Positions 35,745-45,200 are shown, numbered from the stretch's first letter. The stretch: DNA of 64,000 bases from Streptomyces uncialis (GCF_036250755.1 NZ_CP109583.1:8612001-8676000); one strand, 5' to 3'. Numbers and translations are program-made. The notes: generated by a model not told the origin, from the letters alone.

Positions 35745-36703
35745 GATTCCTTTCCCTGGCCGGTGGGCTGCCGTTCGCCCTGCTGGCCCACGGTGCGGGA
35801 GACCGGGGAGCGGTACTCCACGTCCTGCTCGGTGAGCCGCATGAACGCGTCCTCCAGCGAGGCGGACTGCACGCTCACCTCGTGCACCGTCAGCCCCTGC
35901 CGGGCGGCCAGCTCGCCGATGGTCGCGGCCTGGTCCCCCACGGCCTCCAGCGCGCCGTCCGCCGCCCGGGTCACCGTGATGCCCCGCTCGGTCAGGACCT
36001 GGTGCATCCGGTCCGGTTCCGGTGTGCGGACCCGGACGAAGGTCAGGGAGTTGCGTGCGATGAACTCCTTCATACCGGTGTCCGCGAGCAGCCGCCCCCG
36101 CCCGATCACGATGAGGTGTTCCGCGGTGAGGGCCATCTCGCTCATCAGATGGCTGGAGACGAACACCGTGCGCCCTTCACCGGCGAGCTCCTTCATCAGA
36201 TCCCTGATCCAGCGGATGCCCTCCGGGTCGAGTCCGTTCACCGGCTCGTCGAACAGCAGCACCGGCGGGTCGCCGAGCAGCGCGGCCGCGACCCCCAGAC
36301 GCTGGCTCATCCCGAGGGAGAACTGCCCGGCCCGCCGCCCGGCCACGCTCTCCAGACCCACGAGTTCGAGCACCTCCCGCACCCGGCGCCGGGGAATCCG
36401 GTTGCTCTGCGCCAGCCACAGCAGATGGTTGTGGGCCGTGCGGCCGCTGTGCACGTCCTTGGCCTCCAGCAGGGCACCGACGTGCCGCAGCGGATCGGCC
36501 GGCCGCGCGTACGGCCGGCCGTCGAACCGGATCTCTCCGGAGGCCGGGCGGTCCAGACCGAGCATCATCCGCATCGTGGTCGACTTGCCCGCGCCGTTCG
36601 GCCCGAGGAAGCCCGTCACCCGCCCGGGGCGCACCTGGAAGGACAGCCGGTCGACGGCCACGGTCTCGCCGTAGCGTTTGGTCAGTTCGTTCAGTTCGAT
36701 CAC
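35741..36703 (-). CDS. ABC transporter ATPase
   Basis: This 320-residue protein has Walker A GPNGAGKST, signature FSLGMSQRLGVAAALLGDP, Walker B VLLFDEPVNGLDPEG and H-loop SSHLMSEM, as in BcrA-type exporters, plus a C-terminal regulatory extension. GTG 36703 (VIELNELTKRYG) has GGGAGGGTG 4 nt upstream. It is divergent from a two-component system, as is common for peptide-sensing detoxification modules. Confidence 0.9.
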   Translation of the reverse strand: MIELNELTKRYGETVAVDRLSFQVRPGRVTGFLGPNGAGKSTTMRMMLGLDRPASGEIRFDGRPYARPADPLRHVGALLEAKDVHSGRTAHNHLLWLAQSNRIPRRRVREVLELVGLESVAGRRAGQFSLGMSQRLGVAAALLGDPPVLLFDEPVNGLDPEGIRWIRDLMKELAGEGRTVFVSSHLMSEMALTAEHLIVIGRGRLLADTGMKEFIARNSLTFVRVRTPEPDRMHQVLTERGITVTRAADGALEAVGDQAATIGELAARQGLTVHEVSVQSASLEDAFMRLTEQDVEYRSPVSRTVGQQGERQPTGQGKES

Positions 36704-36810
36704 ACCGACACCCTCCCGCGTTCCGGGGGTCGGGCACATCGGACCGGAGCGTGAACCGGGATGTCCACCCGGGGTCCGGGGTCCACCGCGGCCGGCGGCC
36801 CGTTCTCAGT

Positions 36811-36831
36811 CCGGGGTATGACATACCCCGG
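36811..36831. promoter_or_regulatory. Perfect 21-bp palindrome, likely operator
   Basis: CCGGGGTATG and CATACCCCGG flank a single A, forming a perfect 10-bp inverted repeat between the divergent ABC transporter and sensor kinase. A shorter ACCCCGGGGT palindrome follows at 36850-36859. A dimeric regulator, perhaps the neighbouring response regulator, could bind here and control both directions. Confidence 0.55.
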
Positions 36832-36871
36832 GCTGATGCGTGGTCAGATCACCCCGGGGTACGGTCGGTCG

Positions 36872-38083
36872 GTGCAAGCGCCCGGCCCCCTCCCCGTTGT
36901 GCCCCGCCGGCTGAGCCGTGGCGGGCTGATCGCCGTCGACGGCCTGGCCGCCGCCGGGTACGCCACGCTGCTGCTGGTGGCCGCCCTCACCGAGGTACGG
37001 CCCGCGGACCCGGGCGTGCCGCTGTGGGCGGAGTGCCTGGTCGTCGCCCTGACCGGCCTCCCGATCGCCGTCCGCCGCCCCTTCCCGCTCACCGCCCTGG
37101 GTATCGCGCTCGTCCTCGCCGTGGCCTCCGTGCTGCTCGACATGGTGCGGGACCCGTTCGTCGTGGTCTGTCTGACGCTCTACACCGTCGCCGTCACCGA
37201 CCCCGCGCGGCGGTGGATTCCCTGGCTCGCGGCCTCGATGCTCGGCCTCGCCGGCGCGCTCGGGACCCCGCTGACCACCACCCCGTACTGGTGGCTCGAC
37301 GGCCCCGGGCTCATCCTCTTCGGCTGGGCGGCCATGGCGGGGTCCTGGACGGTCGGGCGGGCCGTGAAGGAGCGGCGGGCGGCCATCGCGCACTTCACCG
37401 AGCAGGTCGCCGAACGCGCCGCCGCGGAGGAACGCCTGCGTATCGCCCGCGAGTTGCATGACATCGTGACCCACAGCATGGGGCTGATCGCCGTGAAGTC
37501 CGCGGTGGCGAACCATGTGGCCCGCACCCGTCCGGAGGAGGTCCAGGACGCCTTGCGTGTCATCGAGGCGACCAGCCGCAGCACGCTCCGCGAGATGCGG
37601 CAGATGCTCGGCGTCCTGCGCTCCGAGGTCGAACCCGGCCCACTGGGCCCCGCCCCCGGTCTGGCCCGGCTGCCCGAGCTCGCGGAGCGGGCGGGCACGG
37701 CGGGTGTCACCGTCGAGATGGAACTGCGCACCGAGGACACCCTGCCGGAAGGACTGGAACTGTCGGTGTACCGGATCGCCCAGGAGGCCCTGACGAATGT
37801 GATCAAGCACGCCGCCCCCGCGTCCTGCCGCATCCTGGTCACCGCCGACGGCCGTACGGTGACGATCGAGGTCAGCGACGACGGCGGCGGTGGTCGGCAC
37901 CCGCAGGGACACCCACCGGCCCGGCCGGGCCCCGGCAGCGGGCGGCACGGTCTGCTGGGGATGCGGGAGCGCGCGGCACTGTACGGCGGCTCCTTCACCG
38001 CCGGACCGTCGCCCGACGGCGGCTTCCGGGTCCGCGCCCAGCTGCCCTACCAGCCCGTCGTCAAGAGCGGGGACGGCGTATGA
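36872..38083 (+). CDS. Sensor histidine kinase (NarL-type, HisKA_3)
   Basis: This 403-residue protein starts at GTG 36872, which leaves a short N-terminus before the first membrane helix; ATG codons at 36761, 36818 and 36836 are alternatives, but 36818 lies inside the palindrome. Four or five membrane segments (about 20-165) lead to the phospho-acceptor region RIARELHDIVTHSMGLIAVK and an HATPase domain (EALTNVIKHA; GRHGLLGMRERAALYGG). It overlaps the response regulator start (ATGA). Confidence 0.85.
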   Translation: MQAPGPLPVVPRRLSRGGLIAVDGLAAAGYATLLLVAALTEVRPADPGVPLWAECLVVALTGLPIAVRRPFPLTALGIALVLAVASVLLDMVRDPFVVVCLTLYTVAVTDPARRWIPWLAASMLGLAGALGTPLTTTPYWWLDGPGLILFGWAAMAGSWTVGRAVKERRAAIAHFTEQVAERAAAEERLRIARELHDIVTHSMGLIAVKSAVANHVARTRPEEVQDALRVIEATSRSTLREMRQMLGVLRSEVEPGPLGPAPGLARLPELAERAGTAGVTVEMELRTEDTLPEGLELSVYRIAQEALTNVIKHAAPASCRILVTADGRTVTIEVSDDGGGGRHPQGHPPARPGPGSGRHGLLGMRERAALYGGSFTAGPSPDGGFRVRAQLPYQPVVKSGDGV

Positions 38084-38766
38084 CGCGCGACCAGGTCCGG
38101 GTGCTCGTCGCCGACGACCAGGCGCTGCTGCGGGGCAGCTTCCGTGTCCTGGTGGACTCCGATCCCGGCCTGAAGGTCGTCGGGGAGGCGGACACCGGGG
38201 TGACGGCGGTCGACATGGCTCTGCGTACCCGGCCCGACGTGGTGCTGATGGATGTACGAATGCCCGAGATGGACGGTATCGAGGCGACCCGGAGGATCTG
38301 CGCCGCTCCCGGGGCGAAGGGCATCCGGGTGCTGATGCTGACCATGTTCGACCTGGACGACTACGTCTACGCGGCGCTCCGCGGCGGCGCCAGCGGATTC
38401 CTGCTCAAGGACACCCCGCCCGGCGAACTGCTGGCGGCCATCCGCGTCGTCGCCTCCGGTGAGGGACTGCTGGCCCCCTCGGTGACCCGCCGCCTGATCG
38501 CCGAGTTCGTGCGCACCCCCGAATCGGCCCGCCCTCCCGGGCGCGTCCTCGCCGGTACGACCGAGCGGGAGCGCGAGGTGCTGACGCTCATCGCCCGGGG
38601 ACTGTCGAACGCCGAGATCGCCGCGTGGTTGCATCTGAGTCCCGCGACCGTGAAGACACACGTGGGCCATCTGCTCAGAAAGCTGGAGGCCCGTGACCGT
38701 GCCCAGCTCGTCATCGTCGCCTATGAGACGGGACTGGTGGCGGCCTCGCCGGAGGCGGGAGCGTGA
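38080..38766 (+). CDS. NarL/LuxR-family response regulator
   Basis: This 228-residue protein has a receiver domain (VLVADDQALLRGSF; phospho-acceptor Asp in DVVLMDVRMPEMDG; switch Lys in FLLKDTPPGE) and a C-terminal LuxR HTH (TEREREVLTLIARGLSNAEIAAWLHLSPATVKTHVGHLLRKL). It is translationally coupled to the upstream kinase. Likely targets are the divergent ABC transporter and its own promoter through the palindrome at 36811. Confidence 0.93.
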   Translation: MTRDQVRVLVADDQALLRGSFRVLVDSDPGLKVVGEADTGVTAVDMALRTRPDVVLMDVRMPEMDGIEATRRICAAPGAKGIRVLMLTMFDLDDYVYAALRGGASGFLLKDTPPGELLAAIRVVASGEGLLAPSVTRRLIAEFVRTPESARPPGRVLAGTTEREREVLTLIARGLSNAEIAAWLHLSPATVKTHVGHLLRKLEARDRAQLVIVAYETGLVAASPEAGA

Positions 38767-38773
38767 CGGCGGC

Positions 38774-39445
38774 TCATCTGCCGAGCCCGGCGTCACGGGC
38801 CCGTACCCCCGCCATGGAACGGTCGTTGACCTGGAGCTTGGCGAAGACGTGCGAGACATGGTTGCGGACGGTCTTCTCGGAGAGCACGAGCGCACGCGCG
38901 ATCCGTCGGTTGCTGTAGCCACGTGCCACCAGATCGAGTACCTCCCGCTCACGGTCCGTGAGCTGGGGGAACGCGGCCCGGCTGGGCAGTTCGTGCACCG
39001 CCGAGAAGTAGGTGCCGAGCCGCTGCGCGATGTCGGAGCTGAAGACCGCCCCGCCCTCCACCACCGTGAGAACGGCACGCAGCAGCACGTCCCGCGACGC
39101 GTCCTTGGTCACATAGCCGTGCGCACCGGCCCGCAGGACCGCCACCACCTCGTCGTCCTCCGCGGACATCGACACGACGAGCACCCGTGGCCGGTGGGTG
39201 CCGGCCGGACCGCTCGCGGCGTCCGCGGTGAGCTCCCTGATCGTCTCCAGCCCCGAGATCCCGGGAAGCCTCAGATCCATCAGGACCACATCCACCGAGG
39301 AACCCAGCTCCGGTACGAGGTCCAGGGCGTCCTCACCGCTGAACGCCTCGCCGACCACCTTCAGTTCACCGCTGCTCTCCAGGGCGGCCCGCATCCCCTC
39401 CCGGAACATCGGATGGTCGTCGACAAGAAACACCCCGACGGTCAT
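38774..39445 (-). CDS. NarL/LuxR-family response regulator, second system
   Basis: This 223-residue protein has receiver motifs VFLVDDHPMFREGM, VVLMDLRLPGISG and YVTKDASRD, and a LuxR HTH (LTDREREVLDLVARGYSNRRIARALVLSEKTVRNHVSHVFAKL). Its ATG overlaps the stop of the second kinase. It converges with the first regulator, with only 7 nt between the two stops. Confidence 0.92.
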   Translation of the reverse strand: MTVGVFLVDDHPMFREGMRAALESSGELKVVGEAFSGEDALDLVPELGSSVDVVLMDLRLPGISGLETIRELTADAASGPAGTHRPRVLVVSMSAEDDEVVAVLRAGAHGYVTKDASRDVLLRAVLTVVEGGAVFSSDIAQRLGTYFSAVHELPSRAAFPQLTDREREVLDLVARGYSNRRIARALVLSEKTVRNHVSHVFAKLQVNDRSMAGVRARDAGLGR

Positions 39446-40494
39446 GCGGCGCTCCGGGACGCGTCCCGGCGGGTCCGCCGCGTGGGTATTCGGGGCACTA
39501 CGGCCCGCACCACGGTCCCCGGGGACGCGTCGGAGCGCGGGCCGACCGTACATCGGCCCCCCACCGCTTCGGCGCTGCGGGCCATGGAGACGAGGCCGAT
39601 CCCGTGGTCACGCGGCTGCCCGGCCCACTCCCCGGTGCCGTCGTCGCGCACCTCCAGGACCATGTTCCCGCCATCCGCCGACAGCTGTACGTCTATGCGC
39701 GCGGCCCCCGCGTGCCGGACCGCGTTGGTCAGGCTCTCCGCCGCGATGCGATAGAGCGCCGCTTTCGTGGCCGCTGCCACGAGCGGCGGACCACAGGAAA
39801 CCTCCAGGGTGATCTCCGGCGCCGAATCGCCCAGGCTGCTGACCAGTTGCCGCAGCGCGTCGGGCAGTCCCACGCCGTCCGTGCCGCCGGACGGCGCGGT
39901 GTCGGTGATGCTGTGGACGCCCTGCGCCGCGCGCAGTGTCTCGGCCGCGGCCTCGGTGAGCAGCCGTCGCGTCTTGGGGTCGTGCGCGAGACCGGCGGCG
40001 GCCGTGTCCAACCGCAGTCTGATGCCGAGCAGGGTCGGACCCAGTGTGTCGTGGATGTCGTAGCGCAGCCGGCGGCGCTCCTCCTGCCGGGCGGCGTCCA
40101 CGCGCCGGCGCAGGGCCAGGGCCGCCGCGGGGGAGAGCGCCGGGTCCAGGGACTCCGTCCGGCGCGGTCCCCGCAGCAGCAGGCCGCTCAGGAAGCACAG
40201 CACCCCGATGCCCGCCGCCGGGACCATGGCCGCCACCATGAGCAGCGCCCCGCAGAGCACCGGGACCCCCAGTCCGGGCCAGATCCGGCGGTTCGACCGC
40301 CGCAGCCGTCCGGCGAGCGCGGTGTACACGGGCAGTGCCATCGCGGCCGGAATCAGGATGGTCAGCCAGCCGACCGGGCTGGGCTGCTCGCCCGGGGAGT
40401 CCGTGTCGACCGGGGCGAGGGCGTAGGCGACATAGGTGATCAGGGCGGACACGGCGAGATCCGCCCATGAGGGGGCGGTGCCCGGCGCCGTCAT
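39442..40494 (-). CDS. Sensor histidine kinase, second system
   Basis: This 350-residue protein, taking ATG 40494 as the start; GTG 40563 with GGAAGC upstream is an alternative that adds 23 residues. About four membrane segments (15-130) are followed by EERRRLRYDIHDTLGPTLLGIRLRLD with the phospho-acceptor His and an HATPase domain (AAESLTNAVRHAGAARID; DHGIGLVSMARSAEAVGG). The signal is unknown. Confidence 0.85.
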   Translation of the reverse strand: MTAPGTAPSWADLAVSALITYVAYALAPVDTDSPGEQPSPVGWLTILIPAAMALPVYTALAGRLRRSNRRIWPGLGVPVLCGALLMVAAMVPAAGIGVLCFLSGLLLRGPRRTESLDPALSPAAALALRRRVDAARQEERRRLRYDIHDTLGPTLLGIRLRLDTAAAGLAHDPKTRRLLTEAAAETLRAAQGVHSITDTAPSGGTDGVGLPDALRQLVSSLGDSAPEITLEVSCGPPLVAAATKAALYRIAAESLTNAVRHAGAARIDVQLSADGGNMVLEVRDDGTGEWAGQPRDHGIGLVSMARSAEAVGGRCTVGPRSDASPGTVVRAVVPRIPTRRTRRDASRSAA

Positions 40495-41298
40495 CCGGGG
40501 CGGCGCGAAATGCCTTACCGAATGATCTTCCGTATCGCCCGTTCCTGCCTCTCCGATGCGCACTGCGAAGTGCTTCCGCCTGCTCAAATTCCCCCCTTGG
40601 TGGATCTGTGAATCAAAGGCTAAGCCCCTTGGTCGGCCATCTGGAGAGTGATATCTGGTCAGCCGAAGCATGACGCGATTATCGGTTCGTCAACGGCATG
40701 CCACTCCGAATTCTGCGGGGACCCGATTACATGCCACGCATCCGTGGCGGTTGGCCGATGTGTGAACCGACCGCCCTGAGTGCATGGAGGGGGGCCGACG
40801 GCAACGGAGCGTTCCGGCGAACGGTCTGACCCCGCACGGTCGGAGATGGCCGTCCAGTACCGGACACCGATGAGCGGATCGGTCGGAACCTCCGAGCGAT
40901 TCCCGCCACCCGGTAGCGCGCGCCGCAGCAGCAATTCGGGGTGATCGCCGTGACCGTCCGGAGATCATCCCGGAATCGGGGAGAGTGAATGCAGTTCGGT
41001 ATGAAAATATCCCCGGCTCCGGCGGTGGAAGTGTCGGCGGAACAGGAAGAAGAACGGCGGAGGAAATGTGAACGTGGCCGTCCGCGTGCCGCACCCGCCG
41101 ATGGATCTGTGTGCCACGCCCGCCGATAGGAGGGTCCGCGGCCTTGCCGGGGATGCCTCCGGGTAAGGCGGATGCGGTGCCACGGAGGCGGCCGTCCTCG
41201 GGCGCGCGGCGGCCTCTTCGGGCCTCGTGCCGACCTCCTGGCTCCGTCGTGCAGTCGCGGGAGCCCCGGTGCGGACCCGTCGGAAGGGGCGTTCGAGG
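40495..41298. other. Intergenic region (about 800 bp)
   Basis: It holds the promoter of the second kinase and the upstream part of the siderophore operon control region. Short AT-rich patches occur near 40640-40690 and 41005. No reading frame here has both an RBS and plausible protein composition. Confidence 0.45.
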
Positions 41299-41317
41299 TT
41301 AGGTTAGGCTAAGCAAA
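41299..41317 (+). promoter_or_regulatory. Iron box (DmdR/IdeR-type operator)
   Basis: TTAGGTTAGGCTAAGCAAA matches the Streptomyces iron-box consensus TTAGGTTAGGCTCACCTAA at 16 of 19 positions by direct comparison. It lies 75 bp before the lipoprotein start, so the uptake operon should be repressed by iron-loaded DmdR. Confidence 0.85.
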
Positions 41318-41391
41318 GTTGAGAGCAAGGGTTCTTCCGGCCACGCCGTTCGGTGGTGTCGGCCGCCCGTAAGTCCTAGGAGTCGTCCGCC

Positions 41392-42378
41392 GTGCGTCCC
41401 GTCCGTTTTCGTAAGACCGTCGTAGCGACCGGTGCGGTCCTGAGTGCGGGTCTCCTGCTGAGCGCCTGCGGGGAGTCCGGCTCGTCGGACAAGGGCGCGA
41501 GCAAGGGCAAGGTCACCGTCACCACGGCCAAGGGTGACGTCGAGGTCCCCAGGGAGCCCGCGCGGGTCGTCGCGCTCGACAGCACCTCCTTCGCGACGCT
41601 GAAGGCGTTCGGCGTCAAGCCCGTCGCGGTGCCCAAGGGGCTGCTGCCGGACGAGGGCTTCGAGGACTGGAAAAACGATTCTGCGATCAAGGACGCCGGA
41701 ATCCACCACGAGCCCAAGCTCGAAGCCGTCAACGCGAGCGAGCCGGACCTGATCATCGGTGGCTACCGGTTCGCCGAGCACCACGACAAGCTGGCCAAGA
41801 TCGCCACCACGATCGACGTCGCCCCGTCCGACGAGGCCGAGGGCGGCTACGTCAACTCGCTGAAGTCGCAGACCGAGACCCTCGGCAAGATCTTCGGCAA
41901 GGAGGACGAGGCCAAGAAGATCGTCGACGGTCTGGAGAAGGCCAAGAACGCGGCCGCCGCGGCGACCAAGGGCGAGACGGTGTTCCTCGGTGTCTCCAGC
42001 GCCGGCAAGATCGACAACGGTGCCAGCCGGATCGGGCGCCTCGCCGAGCCGCTGAACCTGAAGAATGTGCTGAGCGCCGAGGGCGAGGAGAGCACGTCCG
42101 TCCACGACAACTCGGGCCTGGCTCCCGAGACCCTCGCCAAGCTGAACCCCGACTGGATGATCCTGCTGGACCGCGACGCGGCCGTGGGCACCGAGGACGG
42201 CTCCGAGCCCGTCGCGGCCAAGAAGATCGTGAACGGCATGGAGGCGTGGGAGAAGACCACGTTCCGCCGGCAGGACCAGGTGATCTACCTGGCGAGCGAC
42301 TTCTATCTGACCGAGGGCGCCCAGGCGTACACCGACGCCTTCACCGCGGTGTCGACCGCCTTCGACGCGGCCGGCTGA
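41392..42378 (+). CDS. Ferric-siderophore-binding lipoprotein
   Basis: This 328-residue protein starts at a GTG with AGGAG upstream. It has a lipoprotein signal with lipobox LLSAC (Cys at about 25), then a class III periplasmic-binding fold (EPARVVALDSTSFATLKAFGVKPVAVP; EPDLIIGGYRFAEHH). It captures ferric siderophore at the outer face of the membrane and hands it to the two permeases encoded downstream. Iron regulated through the box at 41299. Confidence 0.93.
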   Translation: MRPVRFRKTVVATGAVLSAGLLLSACGESGSSDKGASKGKVTVTTAKGDVEVPREPARVVALDSTSFATLKAFGVKPVAVPKGLLPDEGFEDWKNDSAIKDAGIHHEPKLEAVNASEPDLIIGGYRFAEHHDKLAKIATTIDVAPSDEAEGGYVNSLKSQTETLGKIFGKEDEAKKIVDGLEKAKNAAAAATKGETVFLGVSSAGKIDNGASRIGRLAEPLNLKNVLSAEGEESTSVHDNSGLAPETLAKLNPDWMILLDRDAAVGTEDGSEPVAAKKIVNGMEAWEKTTFRRQDQVIYLASDFYLTEGAQAYTDAFTAVSTAFDAAG

Positions 42379-42390
42379 CACTCCCACGTC

Positions 42391-42421
42391 CGCGCGGCCC
42401 CGGGCACCCCGGGGCCGCGCG
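42391..42421 (+). terminator. Intercistronic hairpin after the binding-protein gene
   Basis: A perfect 14-bp stem (42391-42404 with 42408-42421) with a 3-nt loop lies between the lipoprotein and permease genes. Inside an operon this probably acts as a partial terminator or mRNA 3' stabiliser, giving more binding protein than permease. Confidence 0.7.
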
Positions 42422-42443
42422 CCTCATCCGTCCCGGAAGCCCC

Positions 42444-43406
42444 ATGCGCCGACTTCCCCTCGCGTCCGCCGCGCTCGGTGTGCTGGCCCTGGTCATCGCC
42501 TCCCTCTTCATCGGCGGCTACGACATCGGCCCGCGCTCCCTGTTCACCGACCCCGACGCCCGGGAGATGTTCCTCATCTCCCGGGTACCGCGCACGCTCG
42601 CGCTGATCCTCGCCGCGGCCGCCATGGCCGTCTCCGGCGTGATCATGCAGATGCTGGTACAGAACCGTTTCGTCGAGCCGACCACCACCGGCACCAGCGA
42701 GTGGGCCGCGCTGGGCGTACTGCTGCTCACCGTCCTCACGCCGGGTGCGTCCCTGCTGGTGAAGATGGGCGCCGCCAGCCTCTTCGCGTTCGCCGGCGCA
42801 CTCGTGTTCCTGGTCGTCCTCAGCCGGATCGCGCTGAAGTCGCAGGTCATCGTGCCGATCGTGGGCATCATGCTGGGCGCGCTGGTCAGCTCGGTCACGG
42901 TGTACATCGCCTCGTCCACCCAGCTGCTCCAGATGCTCGCCACCTGGCGCTCCGGCGGATTCAGCTCGGTGGTCCGCGGGAGCTACGAGCCGCTGTGGGC
43001 GGTCGGAGCCATCGTCGTCGGCCTGTACGTGGCCGCCGACCGCTTCACCATCGCCGGTCTCGGCCGGGACACCGCCGTCAGCCTGGGGCTGCCGTACCGC
43101 CGCATCCTCTTCACCGGGCTCACCATGGTCGCCCTGGCCACCGGTGTCACCACGGTCGTCGTCGGCTTCATCCCCTTCCTCGGGCTGATCGTGCCGAACC
43201 TCGTCTCCATGGCGCGCGGCGACGACATCCGCCGCAATCTGCCGTGGGTGGTGCTGGCGAGCGTGGCCCTGATGATCGTCTGCGATCTCGTCGGGCGGCT
43301 CGTCGTCTTCCCCATGGAGATCCCGGCGACGCTGGTGCTCGGTGCCGTCGGCGCGGTGATGTTCGTCGCGATGATCCTGCGTCAGCGAGGGAAGGCCCAT
43401 GTCTGA
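42444..43406 (+). CDS. Siderophore ABC permease 1 (FecCD family)
   Basis: This 320-residue protein has nine or ten membrane segments. The family motifs are seen: RVPRTLALILAAAAMAVSGVIMQMLVQNRFVEPTTTGTSEWAALG and FIPFLGLIVPNLVSMARGDDIRRNLPW. ATG 42444 follows CGGAAGC; longer upstream starts run through the hairpin and are rejected. Its stop overlaps the second permease start. Confidence 0.92.
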   Translation: MRRLPLASAALGVLALVIASLFIGGYDIGPRSLFTDPDAREMFLISRVPRTLALILAAAAMAVSGVIMQMLVQNRFVEPTTTGTSEWAALGVLLLTVLTPGASLLVKMGAASLFAFAGALVFLVVLSRIALKSQVIVPIVGIMLGALVSSVTVYIASSTQLLQMLATWRSGGFSSVVRGSYEPLWAVGAIVVGLYVAADRFTIAGLGRDTAVSLGLPYRRILFTGLTMVALATGVTTVVVGFIPFLGLIVPNLVSMARGDDIRRNLPWVVLASVALMIVCDLVGRLVVFPMEIPATLVLGAVGAVMFVAMILRQRGKAHV

Positions 43407-44445
43407 GACCCGTCCGCCGACGGCCGCGACCGCACCGCACGACAAGGCCACCAGCGATGCCGGGCCCGCGGGAGGCGCGGCGGCGCCCCGCAAGGGCCTT
43501 CCCGTCGCCGCCCGACTGGCCCTCGCGGCCGGACTCGTCGCCGTCGCCGTGGTCCTCTTCCTCTTCCTCTTCATCGAGGGGACCTTCGCGTTCGCCTTCG
43601 AACGCCGGCTGACCGTGCTGGGCACGATGGTGATCGTCGCCTTCGCCCACGCGGTGGGCACGGTGGTCTTCCAGACCATCACCCACAACCGCATCCTCAC
43701 CCCGTCGATCATGGGGTTCGACGCCGTCTACATCCTGACGCAGACCCTGCTGGTGGCGGTGTTCGGCGGCAGCGTGCTCGCCGCGACGGACGGGATGCCC
43801 AAGCTCGTCACCCAGACCCTGCTGATGGTCTGCTTCACCATGCTGCTGTTCCGGTGGCTGTTCTCCGGCCGCAACGGCAGCATCCATGTGATGCTCCTGG
43901 TCGGCGTGGTGCTGGGCCTCGCCTTCCGCAGCCTGTCGGACTTCCTCCAGCGGCTGCTCTCCCCGTCCGAGCACGATGTGCTGGCCACCCGGCTCTTCGG
44001 ACGGCTCACCAGCGCCGAGGTCGGATACCTGCCGCTCGCCGGAGCCGTGTGCCTGATCGTCGGCGCGGTCGTCTGGCACCGCCGGTACCGCCTCGACACC
44101 CTGCTGCTGGGCCGCGAGACCGCCACCAGCCTCGGCATCGCCCACAAGCGCGAGCTGACCGTGATGCTGCTGCTGGTCTCCCTGCTGATCGCGATGTCCA
44201 CCGCGCTCGCGGGCCCCATGACCTTCTTCGGCTTCGTCACCGCGATGCTCGCCTACCAGTTCGCGGGCACCCACCGGCACGCCGTCGTGCTGCCCATGGC
44301 GTTCCTCATCGGCCTGCTCACCCTGGTCGGCGGCCAGTTCGTCATGGAGCACGTCTTCTACGCCTCCGGCATGCTCACCGTCGTCATCGAGTTCCTCGGC
44401 GGGGCCGTCTTCCTCGTCCATCTCCTCAGGAAGGGCAGCCTGTGA
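43399..44445 (+). CDS. Siderophore ABC permease 2 (FecCD family)
   Basis: This 348-residue membrane protein has a hydrophilic N-terminus of about 35 residues, then about nine helices, with NRILTPSIMGFDAVYILTQT and GPMTFFGFVTAMLAYQFAGTHRH as the family motifs. It forms the heterodimeric channel with permease 1. It overlaps neighbours on both sides. Confidence 0.92.
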   Translation: MSETRPPTAATAPHDKATSDAGPAGGAAAPRKGLPVAARLALAAGLVAVAVVLFLFLFIEGTFAFAFERRLTVLGTMVIVAFAHAVGTVVFQTITHNRILTPSIMGFDAVYILTQTLLVAVFGGSVLAATDGMPKLVTQTLLMVCFTMLLFRWLFSGRNGSIHVMLLVGVVLGLAFRSLSDFLQRLLSPSEHDVLATRLFGRLTSAEVGYLPLAGAVCLIVGAVVWHRRYRLDTLLLGRETATSLGIAHKRELTVMLLLVSLLIAMSTALAGPMTFFGFVTAMLAYQFAGTHRHAVVLPMAFLIGLLTLVGGQFVMEHVFYASGMLTVVIEFLGGAVFLVHLLRKGSL

Positions 44446-45200
44446 TCGAGTTCACCGACATCCGCAAGGCGTACGGCGACACCACCGTCCTCGGCCCGGT
44501 GTCCGGGCGTATCCCGGCGGGCGGGATCACCTCGCTCGTCGGTCCCAACGGCGCGGGCAAGTCCACCCTGCTGACGATCATCGGCCGGCTCGCCGAGCCG
44601 ACCTCCGGCACCGTGACCGTCGACGGCCTCGACGTCCACCGGGCCCCGTCCCAGGACGTGGCCCGTACGCTCTCCATCCTCCGCCAGGAGAACCACTTCA
44701 CCGCCCGGGTGACCGTCCGCGAACTGGTCTCCTTCGGCCGCTTCCCGCACAGCCGCGGCAGGCTGACCCAGGAGGACCGGGCCCATATAGACGAGGCCCT
44801 GGACTTCCTCCACCTGGGCGACCTCCAGCACCGCTACCTCGACCAGCTCTCCGGCGGCCAACGCCAGCGCGCCTATGTGGCGATGGTGCTGGCCCAGGAC
44901 ACCCGGTACGTACTGCTGGACGAGCCCCTCAACAACCTGGACATGAAGCACTCCGTCCGGATGATGGGCCAGCTGCGCCGCGCCGCCGACGAACTCGGCA
45001 AGACCGTGGTCCTGATCGTCCACGACATCAACTTCGCCGCCACCTACTCCGACCGGATCATCGCCCTGCGCGACGGCCGGATCGCGGCCTCCGACACGGT
45101 CGGGGCGATGATGCGCGCCGAGGTGCTCACCGACGTGTTCGACACCCCGGTCCGGGTCCACGAGGTCGAAGGCCGGCCGACCGCCGTGTACTACCGCTGA
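44442..45200 (+). CDS. Siderophore ABC importer ATPase (FepC-like)
   Basis: This 252-residue protein has Walker A GPNGAGKST, Q-loop ILRQENHF, signature LSGGQRQRAYVAMVLAQD, Walker B YVLLDEPLNNLD and H-loop IVHDINFA. GTG 44442 overlaps the permease stop (GTGA). It powers ferric-siderophore import. Confidence 0.94.
   Translation: MIEFTDIRKAYGDTTVLGPVSGRIPAGGITSLVGPNGAGKSTLLTIIGRLAEPTSGTVTVDGLDVHRAPSQDVARTLSILRQENHFTARVTVRELVSFGRFPHSRGRLTQEDRAHIDEALDFLHLGDLQHRYLDQLSGGQRQRAYVAMVLAQDTRYVLLDEPLNNLDMKHSVRMMGQLRRAADELGKTVVLIVHDINFAATYSDRIIALRDGRIAASDTVGAMMRAEVLTDVFDTPVRVHEVEGRPTAVYYR

Noticed and set aside
40690..41094. A 134-codon minus-strand frame in the large gap before the siderophore operon.
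   Set aside because: No RBS, disordered Ser/Arg/Pro composition and no motif.
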